From: an uncultured Porphyromonadaceae bacterium
Lineage (GTDB): Bacteria > Bacteroidota > Bacteroidia > Bacteroidales > Barnesiellaceae
Length of the DNA stretch: 64,000 bases
Direction of reading: 5' to 3'
Assembly (NCBI GenBank): GCA_900538555.1
Contig: UPYI01000001.1
Span: 1 to 64,000, forward strand
Position 1 is the first letter of the stretch; each line of letters starts with the position of its first letter. The notes below the pieces were generated by a model that made no database searches, was not told the DNA's origin, and saw nothing but the letters and a program-made list of their open reading frames with translations. This document shows positions 24,514 to 32,283 of this stretch, in pieces. The position numbers were made by a program, and so were the translations under genes.

Positions 24514-25971
24514 ATGCATTTGAATAAACTTCTTTTTATTACCTGTCTGTCTATTTCCGCAACAGGACAAGGACAAGCACAAACAGATGCTCTTACAGGA
24601 GCTACTCCCCTATCGAACGGTGAACGTGAACGAATCAAAGCCGAACTAAAAGCAGAACTGCTCGACGAATTGCGAACAGAAATAACGGCAAAAGATCATA
24701 CACCCGGTTCTTCTCAGGCTTCTCAAACAAAAGAAAAGACATCCCGGTTTCAAGTCGGCGGATACGGAGAAGCGGTAATGACGCGGAACTTTTTCAGCAA
24801 CAATTACCTAAGATACCAAAACCCGGATAAATATAAAAACGAAAGCCACGGACAATTCGATTTGCCACACGTCGTCATCTGGTTAGGATACAATTTCGGT
24901 CGCGGCTGGTCTATGGGAACGGAGATCGAGTTCGAACACGGAGGTACGGAAAGCGCGATCGAGATCGAAGAGGAAGAAGGCGGAGAATACGAATCGGAAG
25001 TAGAGCGCGGCGGAGAAGTTGCTCTCGAACAATTCTGGATTCAAAAAAGATTTTCGCAAGCATTCAATCTCCGCATGGGACATATCATCGTACCGGTAGG
25101 TGCAACAAACGCACACCACATGCCCAATGAATTTTTCGGAGTCTATCGTCCGGAAGGCGAAAACACAATCATGCCCTGTACCTGGCATGAAACCGGTATA
25201 AGCCTTTGGGGCGAAATAGGGAAATGGCGGTACGAAGTTTTATTCTTGCCCGGGTTGGATTCCGACCGCTTCAACAGCAAAGGCTGGATCCACGACGGGG
25301 CAGGCTCGCCTTATGAGTTTAAACTGGCAACCAGCTATGCAGGAGCATTCCGGGTCGATAATTTTTCCGTACCGGGACTACGACTTTCTCTAAGCGGCTA
25401 TATCGGAAACAGTTTCAGCAATACCCTGTACAATCGCAGCAATGCACGCTGGGATAAAGTACACGGCACCGTAATGATCGGAGCTTTCGATTTTGCCTAC
25501 GATGCCCATAACTGGATCATACGCGGTAATTTCGACTACGGACATCTGACCGATTCGGAAATGATCACCTCGTTCAACAGCAGCATGTCGAGTTCGTCGG
25601 TATCGGCAAAACAGCCTATTGCATCGGATGCGCTGGCTGCCGGATGCGAAGCCGGATATGATTTCTTCGCGTTGTCGAAAAAACTGAAAGAGAAGAAACA
25701 ACGGCTCTATCTGTTCGGCCGTTACGACTACTACGATTCGATGTACAAAACAGCGGCAAGCGTAGCCCGCCGCAAATGGTGCGGGCGACAGCGTCTGGCA
25801 ATCGGCTTAAATTATTATCCGATCAAAAGCATCGCTGTAAAAGCAGAATACGGTATCGGCATACTCAATCCATATACCGTAATCACCGATGCAGGAACAG
25901 TAACACGAAACTACAACAATGAGCCGAGTGTTTCGCTCGGAATCACTTATACGGGACTTTTTACAAAATAA
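24514..25971 (+). CDS. Outer-membrane beta-barrel of an iron/cytochrome operon
   Basis: 485 aa with a signal peptide (about 1-22). A polar helical stretch (ERERIKAELKAELLDELR, about 37-55) resembles the coiled-coil start of phosphate-selective porins. A barrel follows from RFQVGGYGEAVMTRNFF. Residues about 145-165 are strikingly acidic (EIEEEEGGEYESEVE), perhaps a cation-binding loop. HHMPNEFFGVYRPEGENTIM is a conserved-looking signature. It ends in an aromatic strand. It heads an operon with imelysin and a di-haem protein, so transport of an iron source or a metal is a fair guess; the substrate is not shown. Confidence 0.75.
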   Translation: MHLNKLLFITCLSISATGQGQAQTDALTGATPLSNGERERIKAELKAELLDELRTEITAKDHTPGSSQASQTKEKTSRFQVGGYGEAVMTRNFFSNNYLRYQNPDKYKNESHGQFDLPHVVIWLGYNFGRGWSMGTEIEFEHGGTESAIEIEEEEGGEYESEVERGGEVALEQFWIQKRFSQAFNLRMGHIIVPVGATNAHHMPNEFFGVYRPEGENTIMPCTWHETGISLWGEIGKWRYEVLFLPGLDSDRFNSKGWIHDGAGSPYEFKLATSYAGAFRVDNFSVPGLRLSLSGYIGNSFSNTLYNRSNARWDKVHGTVMIGAFDFAYDAHNWIIRGNFDYGHLTDSEMITSFNSSMSSSSVSAKQPIASDALAAGCEAGYDFFALSKKLKEKKQRLYLFGRYDYYDSMYKTAASVARRKWCGRQRLAIGLNYYPIKSIAVKAEYGIGILNPYTVITDAGTVTRNYNNEPSVSLGITYTGLFTK

Positions 25972-25994
25972 TCCAACTTAAATATAAATAATTT

Positions 25995-27221
25995 ATGAAA
26001 ATGAAGCATTTAATCAAATCATCGGCTTATCTTTCTCTTGTAACCATAGCAAGTGTATTCACCGGTTGCAACGAGGAAAACGACCTCACATGGGCAGAAG
26101 AACGAGAAAACGCCATTCAGGAGATTGCAACTGTTTACGTAAACAAAACCGTTGCCCCTACTTACCGGAATCTTGCCGACAACGCTATCGAACTTGCCGA
26201 CCTGTGTTCCCAAATAGAAGCATCGGTACGTAAGAATATCGGTACGGATGTACAAGCCAGCGGCACACTCTCGAACGAAACACAAACTCTGATCACGCAG
26301 GCTTGTGAAAAATGGTACGGTGCCCGCAAATATTGGGAATTGAGCGAAGCCTGGTTGTTCGGTGCAGCCGACGATTATTATATCGATCCGCATATCGACT
26401 CTTGGCCATTGGATGCAACGGAACTGGACCAGTTGCTGAACGATGCGACACGTATGGATAAAATGAGCGCCGACTATGCCGCCAGTTTTCTTGGATACGG
26501 ACTATTGGGTTTCCATGCCGTAGAATATATGATTTTCGACCTGCAAGCCGATGCGGCTTCTCTCCAAGGAAAGCCCCGCACCGCTTCGTACAAACGTATC
26601 GAAGAACTTGTGTACCTCTCGGCTGTCGCCGAAGACCTGCGGAACCAATGTGTACGCCTGGATGCCGCATGGTCCGGAATAGACAATGTGACCGACGAAA
26701 AACGTGAAATCCTCGAAAATGCCGAGATGGATGCATTCGATTACGGTGCAAGCATGCGGAATGCCGGACAAGGCGGATCAAAGTACCATAACTTCGTAGA
26801 GGTAGCCCAAGAGATACTCGTCGGAGCATCGGATATTGCCGACGAAGTTGCCAATCAAAAAATCGGACGTCCGAATAGCGCTACAAGTGCGGAAGATCTG
26901 AGCTACATCGAATCGCCTTATGCCAAGAATTCGAAACAGGATTTCTACGACAACATCATCAGCATAAAAAATGCCTATGAAGGTTATTACAATGATGAGA
27001 AGGTAGGCAAATCGGTAGGTGACTATTTAAACAGCATAGATCCGGAAGCCGACAAAGCCGTACGCGAAGCCATCTCCGCCACCCTCAATGCAATCGAAGC
27101 CGCACCCGCTCCCTTTGTAAATTATGCCGGAACGAACAACCCGTTATGGAAAAAGGCTACCGACGAATGCAACAAGTTGGTAACCGCCCTTACTGTTGCC
27201 GAAACGACAATCGGTCAATAA
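25995..27221 (+). CDS. Imelysin-family lipoprotein (IrpA-like)
   Basis: 408 aa with a lipoprotein signal ending VFTGC (Cys27). The imelysin GxHxxE motif appears as GFHAVEY at about 172-178. Imelysin-like proteins (IPPA, IrpA, Algp7 families) have two helical bundles and bind iron or are needed for iron uptake. The second half includes SYIESPYAKNSKQDFYDNII. It lies 23 bp after the barrel gene and before the DUF1111 gene, the common Bacteroidota pairing of imelysin with a di-haem oxidoreductase. Confidence 0.9.
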   Translation: MKMKHLIKSSAYLSLVTIASVFTGCNEENDLTWAEERENAIQEIATVYVNKTVAPTYRNLADNAIELADLCSQIEASVRKNIGTDVQASGTLSNETQTLITQACEKWYGARKYWELSEAWLFGAADDYYIDPHIDSWPLDATELDQLLNDATRMDKMSADYAASFLGYGLLGFHAVEYMIFDLQADAASLQGKPRTASYKRIEELVYLSAVAEDLRNQCVRLDAAWSGIDNVTDEKREILENAEMDAFDYGASMRNAGQGGSKYHNFVEVAQEILVGASDIADEVANQKIGRPNSATSAEDLSYIESPYAKNSKQDFYDNIISIKNAYEGYYNDEKVGKSVGDYLNSIDPEADKAVREAISATLNAIEAAPAPFVNYAGTNNPLWKKATDECNKLVTALTVAETTIGQ

Positions 27222-27252
27222 AACAGATCAAGCAAAACTAAATCAAAATGTT

Positions 27253-28872
27253 ATGAAAAAAGTTATCTTTCTTTCGTTCGCCGTAACATCGCTCCTCTAC
27301 GCGACAAGTTGCACGGAGGATACCGTTACGCCGACACCGCCTTCGCCCAAACCGCTTTCAGCCGAATGGTATGCCGGAGGCTTGTTGGGAACTGCTTTCA
27401 ACTCGACCTCAGGGGCTTTCGAACAGCCCACGCCGGCAGTTGAAAATGCAGGACTGGCATCTTCGTTCCTCAATGGCGAAGCGCTCTTCGAAAAGGTATT
27501 TACCCAAGCCTCCGACGGGACAACCCGAGGAGGTCTCGGTCCGCTTTATATCCGCAACTCCTGTATTTCCTGTCACCCGGGATACGGACACGGAAAACGG
27601 CAGTCGGGCACATTCAATGCCACCGAGATCGGTAACGGTTATCTGCTTGTCGTTTACGATGACAACAACAATTACATATCGTCGCTGACCGGTATGCCGC
27701 AGCATTTCGCCGTGGCTCCGTTCAAAGCCCCGGTAGATCCGTCGCAAATCCAAATTACATGGAATACACATACCGACGAATGGGGCAACCGATTCCCCGA
27801 CGGAGAGACATACGAACTGATCTATCCCGAAGTCAAGATTCCCCAAAGTGCCTATTATGTCGATCTGGTGACTACCGACGGACGGACATTATCTGCCGAC
27901 CAGGTAAACCTTCGGCTCGAATCCACCATCGGTATTTACGGTACAGGTCTATTGGACGCTATTGACGACGACGATTTGAAAGCCGAGTGGGCAAAGCAGG
28001 AAAAGGACAACTATTTTCCGATCAATGAAGCCTTCTTCAAAAACGGGGAATGGGTAAAACAATATGCCAATGCCCGACCTCAAGACGGTGGAACCGGTGA
28101 AAAACATCCTTTCCGTTTCACCTACGCCCTGAGCCGTGGACCGCTACAAGATGCAGCCGGAGCGAATGCGTTCTGGAACATAACCAACGTAACCCGGTCG
28201 AACCGCCGATACCATTACATGACGACCGCCTATGCCCGAAAGGCATCGAACGACGCTGAGGTACAAGCTAAATTTTACGACTATTTTCCGGAATACCAAA
28301 CAGAAGCCGGAGTCGAAGCCGACATCTACAATTATCTGACAGCGACCGATCTGCCCATCGAAGTAAGCGACGCATACTACACCGACCTGATGGTATGGCA
28401 CCGCGGCTTAGCCGTACCGGCAGCCCGAAATCTCGATGACGAAGAAATCCAACGGGGGAAAAAGCTCTTTACCGAAATCGGATGCGCTTATTGCCATCGC
28501 CCCACATGGACTACGGGCGAGGACAATTATTCCGATCCCAGCGGATTCTTCACCAAAGGAAATGAGTTGCCACGTTACCCGCACCAGACAATCTGGCCCT
28601 ATACCGATATGGTACAACACCGTTTGTATATGCAAAATGACATTCGTACCGGATGGTGCCGCACCACTCCTCTCTGGGGACGCGGATTACACCAGAAATG
28701 TACCGGATCATTCGAAGCCGACCGGCTACATGACTGCCGCGCACGGACTGTCATCGAAGCGATCATGTGGCACGGAGCGGCACAAAGCGATGCCCGTCAT
28801 ACAATCGACGAATTCCGCAAGTTGAGCAAAGCCGACCGCGACGCTATTGTAAAATTTATCGACGCTATCTAA
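27253..28872 (+). CDS. Di-haem oxidoreductase, DUF1111 (thiol oxidoreductase-like) lipoprotein
   Basis: 539 aa from ATG 27253 (MKKVIFLSFAVTSLLYATSC), a lipoprotein signal with Cys20; an earlier in-frame start overlaps the imelysin gene and masks the signal. Two c-type haem sites: Cys104 in SCISCHPGYGHG and Cys411 in GCAYCHRPTW. The second is followed by the typical PYTDM..HRLYMQND region with WCRTTPLWGRGL. DUF1111 proteins resemble MauG/cytochrome c peroxidases and are often paired with imelysin. Periplasmic, anchored to a membrane. Ends at a strong terminator 12 bp on. Confidence 0.92.
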   Translation: MKKVIFLSFAVTSLLYATSCTEDTVTPTPPSPKPLSAEWYAGGLLGTAFNSTSGAFEQPTPAVENAGLASSFLNGEALFEKVFTQASDGTTRGGLGPLYIRNSCISCHPGYGHGKRQSGTFNATEIGNGYLLVVYDDNNNYISSLTGMPQHFAVAPFKAPVDPSQIQITWNTHTDEWGNRFPDGETYELIYPEVKIPQSAYYVDLVTTDGRTLSADQVNLRLESTIGIYGTGLLDAIDDDDLKAEWAKQEKDNYFPINEAFFKNGEWVKQYANARPQDGGTGEKHPFRFTYALSRGPLQDAAGANAFWNITNVTRSNRRYHYMTTAYARKASNDAEVQAKFYDYFPEYQTEAGVEADIYNYLTATDLPIEVSDAYYTDLMVWHRGLAVPAARNLDDEEIQRGKKLFTEIGCAYCHRPTWTTGEDNYSDPSGFFTKGNELPRYPHQTIWPYTDMVQHRLYMQNDIRTGWCRTTPLWGRGLHQKCTGSFEADRLHDCRARTVIEAIMWHGAAQSDARHTIDEFRKLSKADRDAIVKFIDAI

Positions 28873-28884
28873 CCCACACTATCC

Positions 28885-28928
28885 GGCAAAGGTTCGGGAA
28901 TCTGCATTCCGGACCTTTGCCTATTTTT
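28885..28928 (+). terminator. Terminator after the DUF1111 gene
   Basis: GGCAAAGGTTCGGGAAT pairs with ATTCCGGACCTTTGCC around CTGC, followed by TATTTTT. It would separate or attenuate ccsBA from the preceding genes. Confidence 0.85.
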
Positions 28929-28942
28929 CCGTTTCATTATAT

Positions 28943-31129
28943 ATGAAATTTTTGAAATACACAAGTTTCGGCACACTCGGTCTGCTTACTGTAATCCTGA
29001 CCGTAGCCACTCTCCTTGAAAAAAAATACGATACGCCATTCGTTATCGAACACATTTACGGAGCAACGTGGTTCGTCGCTTTATGGGGTATATCCGCCAC
29101 CGCGGCAATTTTCTATCTTCTAAAACAAAAAATCCATCTCCGCCCCGCAACGTTTTTATTGCATTCGGCATTCGCTATCATCCTCTTAGGTTCTTTCATA
29201 ACGTGGAGTCAAGGGAAACAAGGGTCATTGCATCTGCGGCTGGACGGCAGTTCTGTAAACTCGTTCTCCGATCGCAAAAGAAAAAGCATCTCATTCCCAT
29301 TTCAAATCGAATTGGAACAATTCGAGATCGTCCGTTATCCCGGCACACAAGCCCCGATGGATTATATCAGCACCTTATCCCTTACCGACGGAAACCGGAC
29401 AATACGGGGCGAAGTCGCCATGAACCGTATCTTCCGCCACAAAGGATACCGTTTTTATCAATCGGCTTACGATGCCGACCGGTCGGGAACAACTTTGTCC
29501 GTCACTTACGATCCCATCGGCATAGGGATCACTTACACCGGTTATGCATTTTTACTCTTGTCCATGATCTTTTTCCCGTTTGACAAAAAAAGCGGTTTCC
29601 GGCAACTGTTAAGCCATCCGTCTCTGAAACGGATCGCACTCGGTCTTTTCATATCCGGTTGTATCCCGACAGCATCGGCAGCAACTACGGTAACAAGCGT
29701 ACCCCGTGAAGTGGCTGACGAATTAGGAAACCTATATGTCTACTACAACGACCGTATCTGTCCGCTCTCGACACTGGCACGGGACTTTACGACCAAGCTG
29801 TGCGGTAAGGACAGCTACCGAAACCTGTCTGCCGAACAAGTTCTTGCAGGATGGATGTTCCATTACGACGAATGGAAATATGAACCCATAATAAAAATAA
29901 AAGACCCACAAGTCCGCCGGCTATTGGAACTCGAAGGGAAACAGGCAAAACTAACCGATTTTATCGGAACTTCCGGGGGCTACCGGTTGCAGGAGTTTTC
30001 CGGACGGGGATTCCGTGAAGCCGACGAACGGTTCAACCTCATAAGCATGATAGCGACCGGCAGGTTGCTATGTATATATCCTTATACCGATCCCATCGAC
30101 GGTTCGTTACATTGGGTATCTCCCATAGATGACCTTCCGACAGATATAGCACACGAAGAAAGACTGTTTATCCGGCAATCCATGAACTATGTCACCGAGC
30201 TGATCGTAAAACAGGAATATGCCAACGCATGCATTGCATTGCAGAAAATACGTAAATGGCAACAAAAACAAGCAGGAGACACTTTACCTACGGAATGGGA
30301 AATCGAAGCGGAACGTATTTACAATCGAACCAATCGCCCGATATTCGCCTCCGTGTTTTTCATACTTTCCGGAATCGTCACTTTTATTTTTGTCTGCCTG
30401 CAAATGGCGCGGCAATGCCCGATACGCCGCAGATCGGTCTTGTTACCGGTCTTGATCGTATTGTCCGGAATCCTCTATCTGTCGGGAATGATCACCCTGC
30501 GCGGATATATTTGCGGGCATCTCCCCATGACAAACGGTTATGAAACCATGCAACTGATGGCATGGTGCGCCCTACTGATGTCATTGCTTTTTCACCGACG
30601 GTTCATCCTGCTCCTGCCATTGGGACTGTTGATTGCGGGATTGGCAATGATGGTGTCTATGATCGGTGCTTCGAATCCTCAGATTACCCCTTTAATGCCG
30701 GTACTTTCTTCTCCATTGCTCAGCATCCACGTCATGTCGGTCATGATCTCCTATACCCTCTTCGCATTTATTGCATTGAATGGCATAGCAGGTCTTTTCA
30801 TCAACCTTCATAGACCCGAAGAATCGACCCGTCTGGTCGTCATAAGCCGTCTGTTACTCTACCCTGCCGTATTCGTATTGACAATCGGAATTTTTATCGG
30901 AGCTGTCTGGGCAAACATCTCCTGGGGACGCTATTGGGGCTGGGACCCCAAAGAAGTATGGGCTTTGATCACCTTACTCGTTTACAGTCTTGCCTTGCAT
31001 ACCGCATCGTTTCCACGATTCAGGCAACCCGTATTCTTCCATACGTTTTCAATCGTTGCATTCTTATGCGTACTGATCACCTATTTCGGTGTCAATTTTT
31101 TGTTGGGCGGAATGCACAGCTATGCCTGA
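28943..31129 (+). CDS. Cytochrome c biogenesis fusion protein CcsBA (ResB-CcsA)
   Basis: 728 aa. The N-terminal ResB/CcsB part has membrane helices at about 10-28, 36-55, 70-86 and 200-218, and a large periplasmic region to about 470. The C-terminal CcsA half has about eight helices and the haem-handling WWD-type motif SWGRYWGWDPKEVWALI (about 659-675). The fused form carries haem out and attaches it to CxxCH (system II). It lies just after the di-haem protein gene, so that protein is the likely client. The terminator at 28885-28928 lies between them, so expression may be partly uncoupled. Confidence 0.92.
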   Translation: MKFLKYTSFGTLGLLTVILTVATLLEKKYDTPFVIEHIYGATWFVALWGISATAAIFYLLKQKIHLRPATFLLHSAFAIILLGSFITWSQGKQGSLHLRLDGSSVNSFSDRKRKSISFPFQIELEQFEIVRYPGTQAPMDYISTLSLTDGNRTIRGEVAMNRIFRHKGYRFYQSAYDADRSGTTLSVTYDPIGIGITYTGYAFLLLSMIFFPFDKKSGFRQLLSHPSLKRIALGLFISGCIPTASAATTVTSVPREVADELGNLYVYYNDRICPLSTLARDFTTKLCGKDSYRNLSAEQVLAGWMFHYDEWKYEPIIKIKDPQVRRLLELEGKQAKLTDFIGTSGGYRLQEFSGRGFREADERFNLISMIATGRLLCIYPYTDPIDGSLHWVSPIDDLPTDIAHEERLFIRQSMNYVTELIVKQEYANACIALQKIRKWQQKQAGDTLPTEWEIEAERIYNRTNRPIFASVFFILSGIVTFIFVCLQMARQCPIRRRSVLLPVLIVLSGILYLSGMITLRGYICGHLPMTNGYETMQLMAWCALLMSLLFHRRFILLLPLGLLIAGLAMMVSMIGASNPQITPLMPVLSSPLLSIHVMSVMISYTLFAFIALNGIAGLFINLHRPEESTRLVVISRLLLYPAVFVLTIGIFIGAVWANISWGRYWGWDPKEVWALITLLVYSLALHTASFPRFRQPVFFHTFSIVAFLCVLITYFGVNFLLGGMHSYA

Positions 31130-31182
31130 AATTTCGGTAACAGGGATTCAGAAAATCTTATACGGGGGGTAAATACTTAAAA

Positions 31183-31198
31183 TATGTTATATAACATA
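31183..31198. promoter_or_regulatory. Perfect 16-bp palindrome upstream of small RNA promoter
   Basis: TATGTTATATAACATA, 19 bp upstream of the -33 element at 31217. Placement and symmetry suggest a dimeric regulator site; the AT-rich sequence lowers confidence. Confidence 0.4.
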
Positions 31199-31216
31199 CA
31201 TTTTTTATTTATCCCC

Positions 31217-31246
31217 TTGTCCTTTCAAAAAAAGTACTTATCTTTG
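31217..31246 (+). promoter_or_regulatory. Strong promoter for small RNA or leader
   Basis: TTG at 31217-31219, 19 bp, TATCTTTG at 31239-31246. Confidence 0.75.
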
Positions 31247-31251
31247 CAATG

Positions 31252-31318
31252 TGTTTTTCATAGTATTAGATTTAAGGTTAATGAAGATTGGTCGCCTGAG
31301 AAGGTGGCCTTTTTTTTT
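31252..31318 (+). ncRNA. Candidate small RNA or short leader with intrinsic terminator
   Basis: A consensus promoter (TATCTTTG ends at 31246) is followed by about 67 nt ending in the hairpin GGTCGCCT-GAGA-AGGTGGCC (31290-31309) and nine T. No start codon with a useful frame lies inside. The middle block CATAGTATTAGATTTAAGG resembles leader sequence I associate with Bacteroidales genomes, but I cannot name a family. It could be a free small RNA or an attenuated leader of the esterase gene that starts 38 bp further on. Confidence 0.6.
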
Positions 31319-31356
31319 GCCGTTTTTTATCTTTACCGTACAAACAGAATGAATAT

Positions 31357-32166
31357 ATGAAGAATTACATCATCTCGTCGATACTGCTTTTTTGCTGCAT
31401 CTTTACACTGCCCGCACAAACCGAATATAAAATCATTCGCGACCTCTCCTATCTGCCCGATACGGAATCGGACAACTACCGGCAAGAACGGTGTAAACTG
31501 GATCTCTACTATCCTGTGCAACAAGCACCATACGCCACACTGATCTGGTTTCATGGCGGCGGACTGGAAGCGGGAAACAAATATATTCCACAGGAACTGG
31601 CATCCAAAGGCTTTGCCGTCGTAACCCCCAATTACCGGTTAAGTCCGAAGGCTCAGAATCCGGCTTATATACAAGATGCCGCTGCCGCTGTCGCTTGGGT
31701 CATGCGACACATCGGACTTTATGGCGGCGACCCTGCCCGGATCTTCGTTTCGGGACATTCCGCAGGAGGTTATCTATCGCTCATTTTAGCGACAGACAAA
31801 AGTTATATGGCGGCTTATCATGCCGATGCGGATTCTATCGCCGCATATCTGCCGGTAAGCGGACAGACCGTCACGCACTTCACCATCCGAAAAGAACGCG
31901 GATTGCCACACGGCATACCGGTCATCGACGAATTTGCACCATGTAACAAAGCCCGTAAAGATACCGCCCCGATTATCTTGCTTACCGGCGACCGGAATCT
32001 GGAAATGGCAGACCGTTACGAAGAGAATGCCCTGTTTGCTTCGGTCATGAAAAACATCGGCAACCCGAATGTAATGCTTTATGAATTGCAGGGATTCGAT
32101 CACAATACGGTCGTGGGACCGGCTTGCTGTTTTATTTGCGACTATGTTCGAAATTTCAAAAAATAA
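31357..32166 (+). CDS. Secreted alpha/beta hydrolase (esterase/lipase, BD-FAE/HSL-like)
   Basis: 269 aa with a signal peptide (about 1-20, ending LPAQ). Oxyanion hole WFHGGGLEAG (about 64-73) and nucleophile elbow VSGHSAGGYLSL (about 131-142) with Ser in GHSAGG. The catalytic His is likely in LQGFDHNTVV near residue 250; the Asp is in LLTGDRNLEM (about 209-218). Similar to esterases that deacylate carbohydrates or hydrolyse small esters. The substrate is not evident. A TATCTTTA box just after the small RNA terminator (31328-31335) may serve it. Confidence 0.85.
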   Translation: MKNYIISSILLFCCIFTLPAQTEYKIIRDLSYLPDTESDNYRQERCKLDLYYPVQQAPYATLIWFHGGGLEAGNKYIPQELASKGFAVVTPNYRLSPKAQNPAYIQDAAAAVAWVMRHIGLYGGDPARIFVSGHSAGGYLSLILATDKSYMAAYHADADSIAAYLPVSGQTVTHFTIRKERGLPHGIPVIDEFAPCNKARKDTAPIILLTGDRNLEMADRYEENALFASVMKNIGNPNVMLYELQGFDHNTVVGPACCFICDYVRNFKK

Positions 32167-32283
32167 CGCACGAATCCTTTTAATTTTCAACTTGTTTTCT
32201 TTTTAATAATTACTACATAAAAAAAGTATAGATATTTTTTCGAAAATATATTGTACCTTCGTATCGAATAAACCGTATATTCG

